In this document: positions 20,684 to 34,380 of the stretch, one piece after another
Numbering within the stretch: the stretch's first letter is position 1
How the letters are laid out: each line of letters opens with the position of its first letter
Source of the DNA: Histoplasma ohiense
Taxonomy: Eukaryota; Ascomycota; Eurotiomycetes; Onygenales; Ajellomycetaceae
Assembly: GCA_017607445.1 (NCBI GenBank)
Contig: JAEVHH010000002.1
Coordinates: 8,090,001 to 8,154,000, forward strand
DNA length: 64,000 bases
Direction: 5' to 3'
Notes under the pieces: model-generated
The model's database searches: none
Seen by the model: only the letters and a program-made list of their open reading frames with translations
Told to the model about the DNA's origin: nothing
Program-made: the position numbers and the translations under genes

Positions 20684-21834
20684 ATGTCAGAACCAGCTGT
20701 TTCTGTTGCTGGTTTGAAGTCTATGAAAAGTGATATACTGTCTGTCATCAAGAGCATTTGCTTGAATTGTCTGAAGAGATTGCAGAATCCTTCAGTATAT
20801 CCTTGCTTTGTGAACAATGAACAGATATACTGTCATGTCTGTCATATATCAAATAAAAGTTGTGCTGCTGTAAGTTTTCTTAAACTGAGGTTGTTAAGAG
20901 TACTAATGAATTATAGATGTCTGAGCACTTTCATGAAACTGATCAATTTTTGATCAATGAATTTCATGAGATGCTGCTCTTTGATGAAGTTCTGAATGAG
21001 AGATTTGCCACATATCAAACTGCTGTTGTGAGATTTGTACTTGATGTGCAGATCTATGAGAATGTAGATGGAATTCTAGAATTCTATATGAACTCTGATG
21101 ATCTGTTGTCACAGCAGAGTGTGGCATTTGATCATAGCAGCATTTCAGAAAGTGTGTTTTCACATTCTGCTATTACATCAGTGTCATTCTCACTGAGCCA
21201 AGATCTTGGTACATTATTTGAGTCAGCTGATAATGTAGGTGAAGATGAGGAAGTGAACAGTTTCATTGAAGTGTTAGAAAGAAATGCAGCAGTATATTGC
21301 TGTTGTTGTATTTGACATTTGACAACATCCCTCTGCCATCATTGTGAGTCTGCTGAGAATTGATACAAAAAATGCAAGCACTGCTCAGTGATGAAGCACA
21401 TCTGTGTTCCAGTAAGTTATTATTCAAAACAGATGTTTTTACAGTATATAATATTAACTTTCTATTAGATGTCAGCAGATGTCATTGAATTGACTCAGAT
21501 GATTATCAACACTGCTGAGGATTTAATTGTCACTGATGTGGATGCTTCAAATGTTAACATTTTGCAGAGCACTGTGACTGCAGCAGTTAGATTCTTTGCT
21601 GTGAAGATCTGAAAGATTCAATGAGATGATTCTTCTGAGACTTCAGCTGAAACAGTGATTGATGAGATCTCAGTGATTACATCATCAGTTATAGCTTTCA
21701 AGTCATCATTGAAACATTGTGCTTCACCAGTTGAGGAAATCTAGAATAATAAGCAGATTTGTCTTGATGACAATTCCTTGAATGACACTGATCAAGCTGA
21801 GGCAGATCTGTTTTTTAATCTCTGAGTGGAATAA
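20684..21834 (+). pseudogene. Gyp2 antisense gene, copy 2 (three exons)
   Basis: Exon 1 20684-20869, intron 20870-20916, exon 2 20917-21411, intron 21412-21468, exon 3 21469-21834 (TAA). Intron 1 is GTAAGT with a TACTAATG branch-like site and TATAG; intron 2 is GTAAGT with ATTAACT and ATTAG. In-frame TGA stops are at codon 133 of exon 2, at the position of the copy 3 stop, and in exon 3. At the first of these the other two copies read CAA, as expected if the ancestor was CGA. Cysteine spacing matches copy 3. Confidence 0.75.
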
Positions 21835-21866
21835 GTATATTCAACAGTTATCATCATCTTCTTCAT

Positions 21867-24800
21867 TTTCATTTACTGACTGACTTCTGATAGATTTTAT
21901 TAAACTGTTTCAAGTACTTCTGACTGTTTATCAAGTTTTCCTCAGATTCCCAAGAATTATCTGTGTCTGTACAATCTTTTTATTTGACAAGATATTGTGT
22001 TTGACTGCAGTACTGATGCTTGTCTAATATAGCTTCAACTTCTCATTTCTCTTGCATATCTATAATTATTGATTCTGCTTGCAGGATTTGTCTGTCGCGC
22101 GCATGATATGATTCAAGAAGAGAAATATGGAATACAGAATGAATTTCTTTATATTGTGATGTGAGTTTCAGTTTGTACATCTGTGTACCACAGATATCAA
22201 TTATTTGGAAGAGATTCAAAAATCAATGATCTAGTTTGGATGAGGATTGCAAGGTGGATATATTTTTTGCACACAGCATTACTCAGTCCTCTATCTTAAA
22301 GCTTTTTGATATATGACACTGATTGTAATACTTTTTCTCAGCTGCTTTGACAGCTTTCAGACATTCTTGAATTTTGTTCTCCACTTACTTCATCTGTTCC
22401 ACTTATTCCATCACCAATTTTGATGTGTCTGTGCTTGGGGGCTCCATGTCTATGTGAAGTTCAGTTGATCAGCTGATCATTGCTTCAGATGATGTCATTT
22501 TTATCAATGCATGGAAAACATTGTTATATGCTCATTGCATCAGAGGAATTCATTCTATCCAATTATCTTGCTGGTAGCTGCAATATGTGTGAAGATAATG
22601 TTCAATCATCTGGTTCAATCATTCTGTCTGACCATTGGTTTGTGGGTGGAATGCTGTTGATAATTTTTGTTGAACATGAAGCAGATAACACAATGTCAAT
22701 CAAAACTTGCTATTTATTAATGAATCTCAGTTGCTAATAATGTTCACAGATAGATCAAAGTTCTTTGCAACTCTTCATACAATAATGTCTGTGAGTTCTT
22801 CTGCATCTAGCTCTGAAGATGTGGGCACAATTATGATTCATTTGATGAATAAATCAACAAATACAACAATAGCATTATAGATTTGACTTCTCTTTTTATT
22901 ATCTGACAGACCTTCAATAAAGTCCATGCTAATTGTATGCCATTTCTTATCTGACACTGAATGTGATTGTAGCAATCTGTACAGCTTGTGTTGTGGTATC
23001 TTGATGTGTTGACAAACATCACAAGTTCTCACATATTCTGCAATCTCATCACTCATACCATGCCACAAGTACTTGCATTTGATCACTTCAATGGTTTTGT
23101 CACATTCAAAATGGCCATCTTGGAGATCATTGTGATTCATTTTCATTATTTCATGTCTTATGATCTTGTCTTGCAGTATATAGACTTTATCATCTTTTCT
23201 GAGCAGATCATCTTTATCTACTGCTCAGATCAAACAATTATCTACACTAGTGTCATTCATCTCTAGTCTTCTGCAAAGTTCAGACATGTCAGTGTCTCTA
23301 TTCTGAATCTGCAGTAAGAGTTCAATGATAGATTCAGCTATCTCTTTGTGATAGACTGTCTCAGACTCAAATATCTTGACAGCTAGAATTCATGGTATCA
23401 GAGTCTCTAGATTTAACTCTGTAATGTCTACAATCTCATTTTCATCCACAGATGTGTTCTTTATTCTGCAGAGATTGTTGTCATCAATGACTACAGATTT
23501 CTTTGCCCAACAATTTTCATTAGCTTGCAGATCTTTTCACATCATCTTGACACATTGATCTAACTTTGTATTTTCTTTTATCTTTAGTGACTTAAAGATT
23601 CTCTTACACAGCTTCTCTTGCAGAGTAGAGAGCTCTGTCAAAAGAGCTGTGTGTTTTACAAAATCTGAGCAACAACTTGATGCATCTGCAGGATTATTTT
23701 TTTCAGAATGATGCTCTATTTCAAAATCAAACACTGAAAGCATTTCCATCCAGCAAATCTGACATTCATTTAGCTGCTTTGTTGTCATGAAGCACTGGAG
23801 ATTGATATGATCAGATAAAACAGTTATCAGATGTCTGCTATCATGTAAGTAGTGATGCCATTGTCTGAAAGCTTCTACAATCAACAACATTTCTAAATCA
23901 TATATTTGATAATATCTTTCTGTTTCTGTGAGCTTTCTAGACCAAAACATGATCAGGTGCCAGTGATCATCATTCATTAATTGTGATATTACTGCAGTGA
24001 TTGCAACATCAGATCCATCCATTTCTATACAGAGTTTTCACTGTGGATCAAAGTGGATCAACAATGGTGCTTTTGTAAAGCATTCTTTTAACTGCAAAAT
24101 TGTGTGTTTGCAGTTATTATCTAACTGAACAGATGTGTTATTCTTCCCTCTTTTTGTTTTGTAATCTTTTAACAATTCAGTCAGAGGTGCCATTATTATC
24201 AAGAATTTGTATATGAATTGACAATAGAAATTGATGAATTCTAGAAATATTTGCAATTTGTTTATAGTTTGTGGTTCTGGTCAATCTAGAATTGTGTTGA
24301 CACAGCATTTCTTGACAGTAATACTCTGTGTGGTAACCACAAAACTCAAAAATCCAATTTCTGTTGCATGGAATGTACACTTACTAAGTTTGGCATATAG
24401 TCTCCATCACCTTAACCATTCCAGCACATTCTTAACATGAATGACATGTTCATCAAGCATGTTTGAATAGATTATGATATTGTTGAGATAAGCCATGCAA
24501 TATACATCTAAAAGGTCACTGAGGGCTTTGTTGATATAAGATTGGAAGGTCACAGAGACATTGATTAGCTCAAAAGATAAGACTAGATATTCAAAGTATT
24601 CATATTGTGTTCAAAATGCTGTTTTCCATTCATTCTCTGCTTGTATGTGAATTCTATGATACATGTCTCTAAGATTCAGTTGTGTATATATTTTGGCACC
24701 TGCTAATCTATCAAGTATTTCACTTATCAAGGGCAGTGGATATTGATTCTTGACTGTTATTTCATTCAATCCTTGATAATCCATGCAAAGATGCAGGGTT

Positions 24801-26637
24801 CCATCTTTCTTTGATGTGAATAACACTGATGTGTCAGCTGGACTCTTGAATGGATGTATTCAATTCTTCTCTAACATCTTTTCAATATATTCTCAGAGGA
24901 CAGAGAGTTCTTGAGACGATAAGTTATATATCAGTTGATATGGGGGTTCCTTGCCAGGTTTGAGCTCTATGGCATGATCATGAGGTGCATGTTCCACATC
25001 AGATATGTCTTCTTGAAATACATCAAGATAATCTTTATAATCATCTGAGATATTTGACTCAGTTGCTGCACTCACAGCTTGTAATGATAAGACAGCAAAT
25101 ATAATATTGTCATTATCAATTAGTATTGTGAATTCTTTAGCAGTATTCAGATGCACATGATTAATATTTGATGCTTTTCTATAGATTCAGCATCTTCACA
25201 CCCAGTTGATATCAGGGTTCACAGCTTCCAACCACAACATACTCAAAATTACATCATATCCACTAATATCAGCCTCTTCAAAATGGTGGAATCTTTCTCA
25301 GAGAATGTGTTCATCATTGATAATCTTCATTGCAGCTCTTCATTGTTCATATGATTTAATCTTATGATTATCAACTGCTTCCACTACTTTTGATTTATCT
25401 TCTGTCTTCAAGAAATATTTTGATGCCCAGATGTGGGACATGAAGTTTGCATCTGTATCAGAATCCACTAGCATTCACATCATCGACCATCCCACTTCTG
25501 TCAGCATTCATATATTCATCATCAATAGTTGTTTATCTCACAGTCTAGTTGTTTGTACTCTCAATGCAGCAGCTGCTTCTACAATTGAGATTGTTGATTT
25601 TTTGCTTGTTGAACTTGATTGCACTTTTTGAGATGTAACATTCAACAATCATTTGCAATATGACCCTTCTTATGACAGTGAGAACACTTCTTCATTCAGT
25701 TATATTTATCTTTCTTGATTTGTTCAGTTGAATCTGTTTGTTTCTCTCATTTTCTCTTGTTCCGACAGTTGCTAGATTTATCAGAACAACACTGATTCTC
25801 TATGAATATTGCAGGTCTTTCTTTGTGAATAGCACATTATCACTCTGGCATATTTTTCTCAAGAGTCTGTAGAGTTCAAAGCAACTCTTTGTAGTTCTGA
25901 GGCTTCTGATTTCAATGGTTGAGTTCTGTGTGTAATATCTTCAATGTCTTACTACACAAGTTATCCATTCTTTGTTCTTTGCTATATGGGGGTAAGTAGT
26001 ATTCCCAGTCTTTGAGATATTTAGAGAAATTGCATATCAATTGTCATTTTTGTTGCTTTGCATCTTGAAACTTTTGACTTGTCAATTGATGCTGGTTCTG
26101 TGGATTGTTAATTTGCATTTCTAGATGTGATAACATATTGTCAAAAGTCAACAGTGTTGCTCCTCCACATCTCTCATACAATGATACAAAATTCAATCAT
26201 TTCTGCTTAACATGAATGTCAAGATAGAGTTTAGCATCATTTATCTTGTATTCTTTCTTTCAATAATATCAGCAGTGGTGTGTAAAGAGAGTCAACATGC
26301 AATCTTTATAGTTCTTGAATTCTAACATATTTTTTCCTCAATAATAATTCTTAATCTTCAACCTCAGTGGTGTTTCATTATCATCATCTGTATCATTCAC
26401 AGATCAATTTTGCAGCAGTTCTGTGATGATATTCTGAGTTAATTGAGGCTCAATGAGAGTATCTCCACAAATCTGTGCTTCCAACTTGTTGAGCTGCTGT
26501 TGTGCATGCAGAATAGCTAATTGCTGCTCTCATTCACAGATTTGATCATTCAACTGTTGCAAACATGCATTGTGATCATTGAAGACAGTAGAGGATTCAG
26601 ATTGGTTTTCAAGAGATCTTGTGCATGTCAAGACCAT
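21867..26637 (-). pseudogene. Gyp2 copy 2 gag-pol (multiply stopped)
   Basis: Gag begins at 26637 by alignment with copy 3. Open pieces include the protease-RT linker (24893-25156), RT (24611-24826, MDYQGLNEITVKNQYPLPLI), RNase H (23537-24022, with SDHINLQCF) and integrase (22838-23146, with WHGMSDEIAEYVRTCDVCQ). The order and spacing are those of a chromovirus. Numerous TGA stops abolish the frame. Confidence 0.88.
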
Positions 26638-26742
26638 CTTGCATGTTTTAACTAATGTTGTGTGTTTTAACTAACATTGCATGCTTTATTGTAGATGTGT
26701 GTAACAATGGACCACTCAAATAAAGTTATGAGCAATTAGAAT

Positions 26743-27013
26743 TGTAAGAGATGGTTGTAGATATAATTATGAGAGTAGTGTGAAGTACACACATAGAATG
26801 TTAAGAAGATAGCAATCTCTATTATTCAAAGCTAATCACTGATCTCCTAATATCTACAGATATCAGTGAGCATTATATAGGTGATCATCATGCACTACAG
26901 CTGTCTATGATGCCATGTGCTATGTCTCTTCTCATTAATTCTGGCGTGTTCTGTGTTCTTCTATCGCCACATAGCTATTTCCTAATATAGATATCTCCGT
27001 TGCGCCTATTACA
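26743..27013 (-). repeat. Gyp2 copy 2 5' LTR
   Basis: 271 bp, ending in TATTACA on the plus strand, followed by GTACA (27014-27018). Confidence 0.92.
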
Positions 27014-27027
27014 GTACATCTGTTACA
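27014..27027 (+). repeat. Target duplication (right) and last 9 bp of Gyp1 copy A 5' LTR
   Basis: GTACA then TCTGTTACA. The intact LTR has GTACGCCCGTTACA at this place. Immediately after, TTATGAATTGATT is the mutated primer-binding site. Confidence 0.88.
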
Positions 27028-27404
27028 TTATGAATTGATTTTTCTGTGTTTAAGATCTGAGTGTTTTGTTATTAGTTCTTACATCTGAGTATGTTGTTAT
27101 CAGTTCTTACATCTGAGTGCATCATTTACAGATCTGAGTGTCTAGTTGTTACAAGAGATCTCTCATAAGTCTGAATGTTTTCATTGTTAGTTATATAGAC
27201 TGTTGTATCTAAATATCTGAGACACAATTGACTGTGTTCTACAAGGTCTGAGTGTCTACAAACTGTAACACTGTGAATAGTGTTCACAAAAAAGCTTGAC
27301 AAAGCTTAGTACTGCAACACTGTGAATAGTGTCTGTGAGAGAACTGAATGTCTACAAGTATTTCTTTTTTTTTTTTTTATTATTACATGTTTTTAGATAT
27401 TGAA

Positions 27405-28418
27405 ATGAACTACAAACAATTCTACAAACACTCACTGCATCTGAACACAGTGGACAATAACTTAGATCTACAAAGTATTCTTCAGCAGCAGATGCTACAG
27501 ATGACTGAATTGCAATGATGATTTGCTAAAATGAGCACTTTCATATTCACTATTTCTTCTACATTCATATCTCATGAAAAGCTCTCAAGAGAGAAGCTTT
27601 CAATCCTCAACAAATACAAGAAAGATCTAGTGCTCTACCTCACATGAAAGTCAAAATTGAACATCAAATTGGACATTGATGAATAAGCAATAGACTCACT
27701 ATTCAATCAAATGTGATATATTCATAGCAGATTAAATGACAATGTGTTAGCAAAATTTCAATTCTGAATGAGTCATTGTCAGAATCATCAGCATATATCA
27801 GAGTTAGTCTTCTGACAACTTGATTCCCTCTTTCTCAATTCTATACTTCAAGCCAAGGTGTTAGACTGGCTTAATCAAACTCATCAGATGAATGTCATAT
27901 TGACAACTTATTTTTCTGAATTCAATCACAAACTTCTAGAAGCAGATGAGCAAGACTGAAATGACATCATCAAAATCAATATATTATTCAAGAACTTGAA
28001 CTTTCAATTGTATAACTGAAGTATAGAGTGTCTGAAGCTCTCAATATACAGTGAATTCTGCACTGATCTTCATCTGTTGAACAATGATCTGTCTCAGTTC
28101 CACACACTTCAAAATCACAGAGAATTTCACTGAACAAATACATACATCTCAAACCACTCTGCAGCATCCCCCATCTTCAAATCAGAATCAATGAACTGAG
28201 TCTCACACATAAATACAAGTTGTCTGAGAGTCTTCAATATCTCAGAGAAGAATACTGCTGACTGAATTGTCAGAGAAGTCTGCATACACTGCAACAAATC
28301 AGAGTACTTCACAAATCAATGTTTAAATATGATTGTTCTGAGTAAACCCCCCACACACATGAATGCTGTGTTGTCTGTGGATAGACAAGAACAGAGAAAA
28401 GACAAGCTCTCACTCTAA
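27405..28418 (+). pseudogene. Gyp1 copy A gag (multiply stopped)
   Basis: Colinear with the intact 343-residue Gag: ATG at 27405, stop TAA at 28416-28418. Stops arise where the intact protein has arginine or tryptophan (for example two consecutive TGA for the RR in residues 44-45). The zinc knuckle, residues 299-312 in the intact form, is recognisable near 28290-28335. The GGGAAAA slip site reads GAGAAAA here. Confidence 0.88.
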
Positions 28419-28583
28419 AACACAGATGAGAGCTCAAGAAGCAGAAAGCTAGCTGAAGATTCAAACAGAAGATGCAAGCAGACACAATTATAATCTCTAT
28501 CATTGTAAATAGTCTAGTCAATATACAAGCAATGATAGACAGTGGTTTTCTTCATTATACTCTTATAGACACTCAGCTGATTG
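28419..28583 (+). pseudogene. Gyp1 copy A pol, protease start
   Basis: Continues in the pol frame to a mutated form of the MVDSGFLHYALIDTQL block of the intact element, and is cut by Lin1 just after IDTQLIEKHKL. The rest of pol resumes at 35319. Confidence 0.8.
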
Positions 28584-28599
28584 AGAAGCATAAGCTTCA
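28584..28599. repeat. Lin1 target-site duplication (left)
   Basis: AGAAGCATAAGCTTCA, 16 bp, repeated exactly at 35303-35318. It contains the palindrome AAGCTT. Confidence 0.93.
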
Positions 28600-28750
28600 T
28601 CCTTACAACTACCCACAAATGTAGAGGTACATTTGAATTTTTCCATTTTCTAACTGTTTTTTGTATAATTTTAACCCTTCAACCTGTTCAACATCATTGC
28701 ACACCCTCTGCGATTACTCCATGTGTGTGTACTGCACAGGTTGAGTGGTC

Positions 28751-30310
28751 ATGGAGCCCTCAACACCCTCCCATTCATTCAAGAACATCGACACAGCCTA
28801 CACCAGGCCACTGAAGCTGAAGTCACCAGCCAATTTTGTTACTGAAAAGACTGACAAGAGACAGAGAAAAACTGTTACAATGTCTTCTTCAGTTCTCAAA
28901 GAAGTCAGTGACAGCATCTCCACAGCTATCTCTCAGCTACAGAAACAGTTTGAGAAGACTCAACAGCAACAGAATCTGCAGCAGAAGACTCTCATTAGAT
29001 TGACAAGAACTCTGAACAGCTGAGTTGAGAAGAAGAAGCAGTCAGTCAGTCAGAACTTTGTCTGAGTCTTCTGTGAAAGATTCATTGCATATATGACAGC
29101 AGATCTGAGTGCAGCATTAATTCTGAGAGAGAGTGCTGTTCTGAATACTCACTCACAGTCAAATTCAGTGAAGACAACTGCAAGAAAGCTGATTATCTGA
29201 GTGAGCATTGCACAGAAGAGGAAAAATTCTGCTCTCTCTGAAGCTATTTCTGTCAAGACTGCAGCTTTCTCAGCTGACAGAGCTAGTGGAGCCAGCCTGC
29301 AGCTCAAGAACATCAGTCAGTCAAGAAGTCTCACAGAGAACACAAAGCAGCAGAAGAACTCACAAGTTCTCATCACTCTTCAGTCAGAGAAACAGATCAC
29401 TCAGCTGCAGCCATATGCTGTGCAGCAGATGATTGTTGCAAACATTCAGAGAATGAAGAATGTGGCTAATGTGCTGAAGATGGAGTCCATCAGAACAGAT
29501 TGAGTGATTACATCAAACAACAGAGGCATACACAATGCTCTGACCACTGAGAAGACAGTGGCTACTCTCTGTGAAGTTCTTGACATCACAGAGATTCAGC
29601 TATCAGAGTGGTGGTACAATTATACTATCTCAGAGATTCTGGAATTTGTTCAGAACTGAGAAGAAGCTAGAATCCTCACAGACAAAATGATTGAGAGAGA
29701 GATTCTGACTCAGGCAAAGATAAAATCAGTGAGCTGTTGATTCTTATGACATGGAGTGAATCTCAAGATAAAGAAGATTATATGAATTGTCTTCTTTCTT
29801 ATCTCAGTGAAAGACTTCTCACTCTTCAATGTCAGTGAGAGGGTCAGACTCATTGAGAAAAGATCACTGACAGTGAGACATGACTCAGAATATCAGAGGT
29901 ACTGTCATTCATCAAAGTGTGTGCAACTGATGAGATGCTCCAACTGCAGTGAGCTCACAAGTCAGCATAAGAGATCAACAGATATGAAGTGCAAGAAAGC
30001 ATTATAGTGTGTCAACTACTGTCAATTCTACTCAGCTGAGCATCAGCACTGCTCTGCTGCACTCAGATATGTGAACAGCATTCTCAGATGCCTAACTCAA
30101 AAGAAGCTAGCAGCTGTCTGCTGTCTTGATGACAGATGTCACAGAAACACTCAGAAGCAGCAACCACTGTCAGCACAGTCAGCATCAATGATCACAGTAA
30201 TGATATCTACATCATTCACTCAATCAACTCAGTCAACACAGCTCACTGAGCTAGCACTCTGCAAGCAGACAACTACTCAGAACTTCATCAGTGAAGAGAA
30301 CATCATCTGA
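28751..30310 (+). pseudogene. Lin1 ORF1 (gag-like), broken
   Basis: ATG at 28751. The first segment (to 29023) is fully open and little mutated: MEPSTPSHSF, then a basic TEKTDKRQRK patch and glutamine-rich coiled-coil-like sequence. Later open pieces are 29201-29503 and 29807-30310. The CCHC cluster is near 29925-30060 (MRCSNCSELTSQHKRS and following cysteines). Likely the RNA-binding component of the LINE ribonucleoprotein. Confidence 0.7.
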
Positions 30311-30779
30311 CAGATGATCTGCATCAGATGATACTCAGCTCATACAGCAGAGCAGCAGCATAGCCAAGCAGTCAAAGAGCAGTCTAATCTCAGCATACAG
30401 ACAACAGATCTGAGATTCTTCAATCTCATCTCACAGATGAACTTTGACAGCAGCTCATCAAATGACTTTTCATACTAGAACATCAACATCAACAATACAG
30501 CTGATGCTGCAGAAACAATCAGCAGAAAAATTGTTCTCTGCAGATCTTTTGAGTAAATACAGTCAGAGCAGCTTTCTGTCACACAGCAGCTCTACAGCTT
30601 GCTTTCAAGCAGAGCTGTGAAGTGATCTGTATACAGAAGTCTTACACACACTCTGACACTAAGACTTCTAATCACTCAGTATATGAGTGCTTTGCATCCA
30701 TAGACCACTGAGATGACACTAATCTGAAGCAGTGAGAGAAGAAGAGACTCTGAATCATGATATATATATGCAAGAATTC

Positions 30780-31240
30780 AAAGATAAGAGCACAGCAACA
30801 TCAATCTATGCAAAACAGAGATCTGCTGTGAATCAGTGTCAATGACTGCCACATTCTCAATGTGTACAGACAGTCTGAGACAGACACAGTTATGAACTAT
30901 CTAATCAATTTGAGCTCACCAGCTCACTGTCTAGTAGATGGGGATTTCAATGTACAATATGATGTCTTTGAATCAGAGGCAGTGAATCTGCACTGAGAAG
31001 AGGAGCTTGTTCAGTGGGTCAGTGAACACAGAATGAACTTTGTGAAAGAGATAGATATTTCAACTCATACAGCAGATTATGTGATTGATCTCATCTTCTT
31101 CAATATGATCTTTGCTTCCACTTCAGTGCATCAAGATTTACACTGCAGCTCAGATCATCAGTCTATAATTATTATACTACTAACAATGCCTCAGACACAG
31201 CAGAGCAGAGCTCAGATCAAAATCACAGACTCTCAGCTGA
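30780..31240 (+). pseudogene. Lin1 ORF2 endonuclease domain (broken)
   Basis: LVDGDFNVQYDVFE near 30935-30980 aligns with the GDFN motif, and CSSDHQSIII near 31150-31175 aligns with the SDH catalytic histidine block. The frame is open from 31033. This is an APE-type target-nicking endonuclease. Confidence 0.75.
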
Positions 31241-31849
31241 AGTTCTTTGCAGATTTTATCAGAGATCTTATGATGAATATATTTTATTCAGATAAAGTTG
31301 AGAATGCAGCACAGCTTGATAGTCTGATCTGATGCTTCATTCAGAATCTTCTGACTGCAGCTCAGACAGTCAGTAAGTCAGTGCAATAAAAACAGACTAC
31401 AGCTCTCTGATGAATAGCAGACTGCTGAAGAGCATATCAAGAGCTCATCACTCATCAGACAGAGACTGTGAAGCACTGATTCAAAAACATAGTGCACAAG
31501 GCCAAGTATGCATACTGAAGACAGATGATCAATGAGATCAGAAATGGCAGAGATCTGTACTGAGTGATAGCATAGCATGAGCTGAAACTCAACCTCAGAG
31601 CACCCTCTCTGATGATTGAGGATCAGATTATAGAAGAGACAGTCATCAAAGCTGAGACACTTCAGCAAGTTATTCTGAAGTGATACAACTCAGTCAATGA
31701 TCTGAAATACAATTCATTGAATGATGAGTACTGAAGCAATATGAGAAACCTGCTCTGAGATCTCTGAGTTGAGATGAAGAAGGTAGAGCACAACATCATT
31801 GAAGTACAGAGTATCTCTTCAGACATAAATGAAATCACAGTGTGACTGC

Positions 31850-32620
31850 TCAAGACATGCTGACAGTATGTGTCTCTTTTTGTACAGCAGCTATACAACT
31901 GCTGCCTCCAACTCTGTCACTTTCCACAAATCTGAAAGCTGACAGAGATGACAATGATATTCAAAGTAGATAAGAGAGACAGAAGCTCAGTCCACTTCTG
32001 AAGACTCATTACTCTTCTCTCAATAATCTTCAAGAGGCTGAAATGCATTGTTGCAAGATGACTGACATACACAGCACTCATTCATAATGTAGTCAGCTTG
32101 CAGCATGAAGAGACACTGCTCAGACAATCAGCAATGAATCTGATAGCTGCTTTCACTCATGAGATGAAGACAGTCTTCACATAAAACAAGAAGATATTCA
32201 TGATTACAATGAATGTGCAGAGTGTCTTTGATACTGTGCTGTACAGATGACTGCTTCAGTAGATGACACAATAGAGATGATCATGCAAGCTGTTACAACT
32301 CATTGACAGCTTTCTCATCAAACACAGAGCTCAGATTCAGCGGAAGAAGATCATCACAGCAGCACATCAGATACAATGTGATATGTTATAGAGATCTTCT
32401 CTGTCATCAATACTGTTTCTTCTGTATCTGACAGAGCTGCTGTGGCAGAATCTGAAATTGCACTTTGACTATGCAGATGATCTGAATACTTGATAGACTA
32501 CACACTCATTTGACAGCAATGCTATTCTTCTCAGCTATAATATACAGAGTATTCTGAAATGAGGGGAGACAAACAAAATAATCTTCACATCAGAAAAACT
32601 TGAGATGATTCATCTCACAA
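31850..32620 (+). pseudogene. Lin1 ORF2 reverse transcriptase (broken)
   Basis: LSSILFLLYLTELLW followed by FDYADDLNTW at about 32395-32495 matches the QGSPLSPxLF and F-x-YADD motifs of LINE RT with two catalytic aspartates retained. Most tryptophan and arginine codons are TGA. Confidence 0.8.
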
Positions 32621-33389
32621 GAAAATAACACAATGAAATACTGTCAGTGATTGTGTCAGAAAATCTGATCATACATTCTGTCACTGTCTCAGCTGAACAG
32701 AAGTCAGCACTTCACTGACTGAGTGTACACTTTGACAGAAGACTCATCTGAAGATCATATGTCTCTGTCTGAGCAAAGAAGATAAGAGCTGTGACTCAGT
32801 ATATCTGAAGCTTAGAAAAGATCAGAGATGAGTTTTCAATAGATGCTCTGTGAAAGATGATCACTATCTGCATGATTTCTTTGCTACTCTATAACACAGA
32901 GGTCTGGTATGACAGCTGTATGCAGTCAGCAAGACACATAGACAGAAGTGGGGAGATCAGCTTCTGTCTGAGATAATATATGAGAACAGTCAAGAAAATA
33001 CTTATTATAACAGTCAGAGAAGTTCTTTCAGTTTTTCATATAACATTCATCACAACTCTATATCAGAATGCTGAACTCTCATCAGCAATGATAGCTCTGA
33101 AGAAGATCAAAATATGTTTCACAACAAGACTTCAGATGATGAATGAGAGACACTCACTGACTTCACAGATAGCTCCCTCAATAATCACACATGAAAGAGA
33201 GGCTGGAACTCAACAGCATTCAAAAATCAAGATTCAGAGATTGAAAGCACTGCTATCTGCAGTCAATAAATCCACACTTATCATCCCACACTACTCAGAG
33301 AAGTGTGGGACAGACTCCACAGAGAATGTAGATAAAAAAAGTGCTGCTCAGATATTCAAAAAATGATGAAAAAGTCAATCTTCAACAGA

Positions 33390-34140
33390 TCTATATGTTT
33401 TCTCAGATGAATCAGAATAGATTCTTGACAACAGCAGATGAGTTGACTATGACTTTATAGTCTATCAGAGAAACAAATAGCTGGTCAGCTTCTCAGCTGC
33501 ACTGAGCTCTATATCACATATCTTCAACACTGAGACAGTTGATGTCTGCCATGCATTAGAGTGTGTGGTGAAGCTTCTACTCTGTGTCACAGATGACAGC
33601 ATCAACTCTCAGATCTGACTCTGTCTTGACAACATCTAAGTCATCTGAGATATACAGAGCAGTGCAGTGGCCTTCTCAAACTGAGTTTACAGCTGCTGTC
33701 ACAAGCTCCTCAGACAACATAATATGAATCTGAAATGAGTCTCTGAATATATGAGAATAGAGAGCAATGAGAAAGTAGACTGTCTGACTAAGCAGACAGT
33801 CTCATCTACTGCAGTCTCAGTCTATAAACTCAAAATCATACTCACAGTCAGTGAGATCTGCACAGTGATCAAGCAGCTCAGTCAAAAGACAGAGTGAGAG
33901 TGATGAAACAGAGTCTGTGAAAAGCTCTCTGACTGATACTGAAGCTGAAGATTCAGCAGATCAACTATGAAATATCAAATAAAGATCTCTTCAGAGCTCA
34001 TCATATCACAGCATGCTCTTCATCACTGACTTACACTTCACTTCTTTCATGAAGACTTTTTCTGATATCACAGATGCTTTCAGCATGCAGATGCAAGGCT
34101 CATCTATGTCTGTGAATATAATAAAAGCTCAGAACATTTG
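33390..34140 (+). pseudogene. Lin1 ORF2 RNase H and C-terminal region (broken)
   Basis: Fragments VFSDESE, HALECVVKLL and then VSEYMRIESNEKVDCLTKQ align with the DGS, E and W-x-PGHxGIxGNExAD blocks of LINE RNase H. A Cys/His-containing end follows near 34060-34160. RNase H is common in fungal Tad-like LINEs. Confidence 0.7.
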
Positions 34141-34380
34141 ATGCTCTGTTGACACTCACAGAGACACTTTCCTCACTGACTCAAAAGATCAGCAGCACAG
34201 TCACACAATCAGATGACAGCTGTTGTCTATCTAGAGTCTCTGATCTCTACAGACTTTGTAGAACTGCTTGGCTGCACACAGTTCTACACACAGTACTGTA
34301 TGAGATAACACAGCTGTTTGAGCACACATCATCTGACAGCCCCCACAGCAGTTCCAAGCCTATATAGACAGTATAGATAG

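Larger units (their letters stand above)
19871..27013 (-). mobile_element. Gyp2 copy 2: full-length relic, minus orientation
   Basis: 7143 bp, LTRs 19871-20141 and 26743-27013 (271 bp each), duplication GTACA on both sides. Same internal order as copies 1 and 3, in reverse. The outer LTR (26743-27013) keeps some CG/GG (GGCGTG, CGTTGCGCC), while the rest is strongly mutated. Confidence 0.93.

Noticed and set aside
22480..22737. An 85-codon frame on the strand opposite the Gyp2 integrase, seen in all three copies.
   Set aside because: It is antisense to the conserved integrase core, so its persistence reflects the sense protein. No splice structure or domain supports it.
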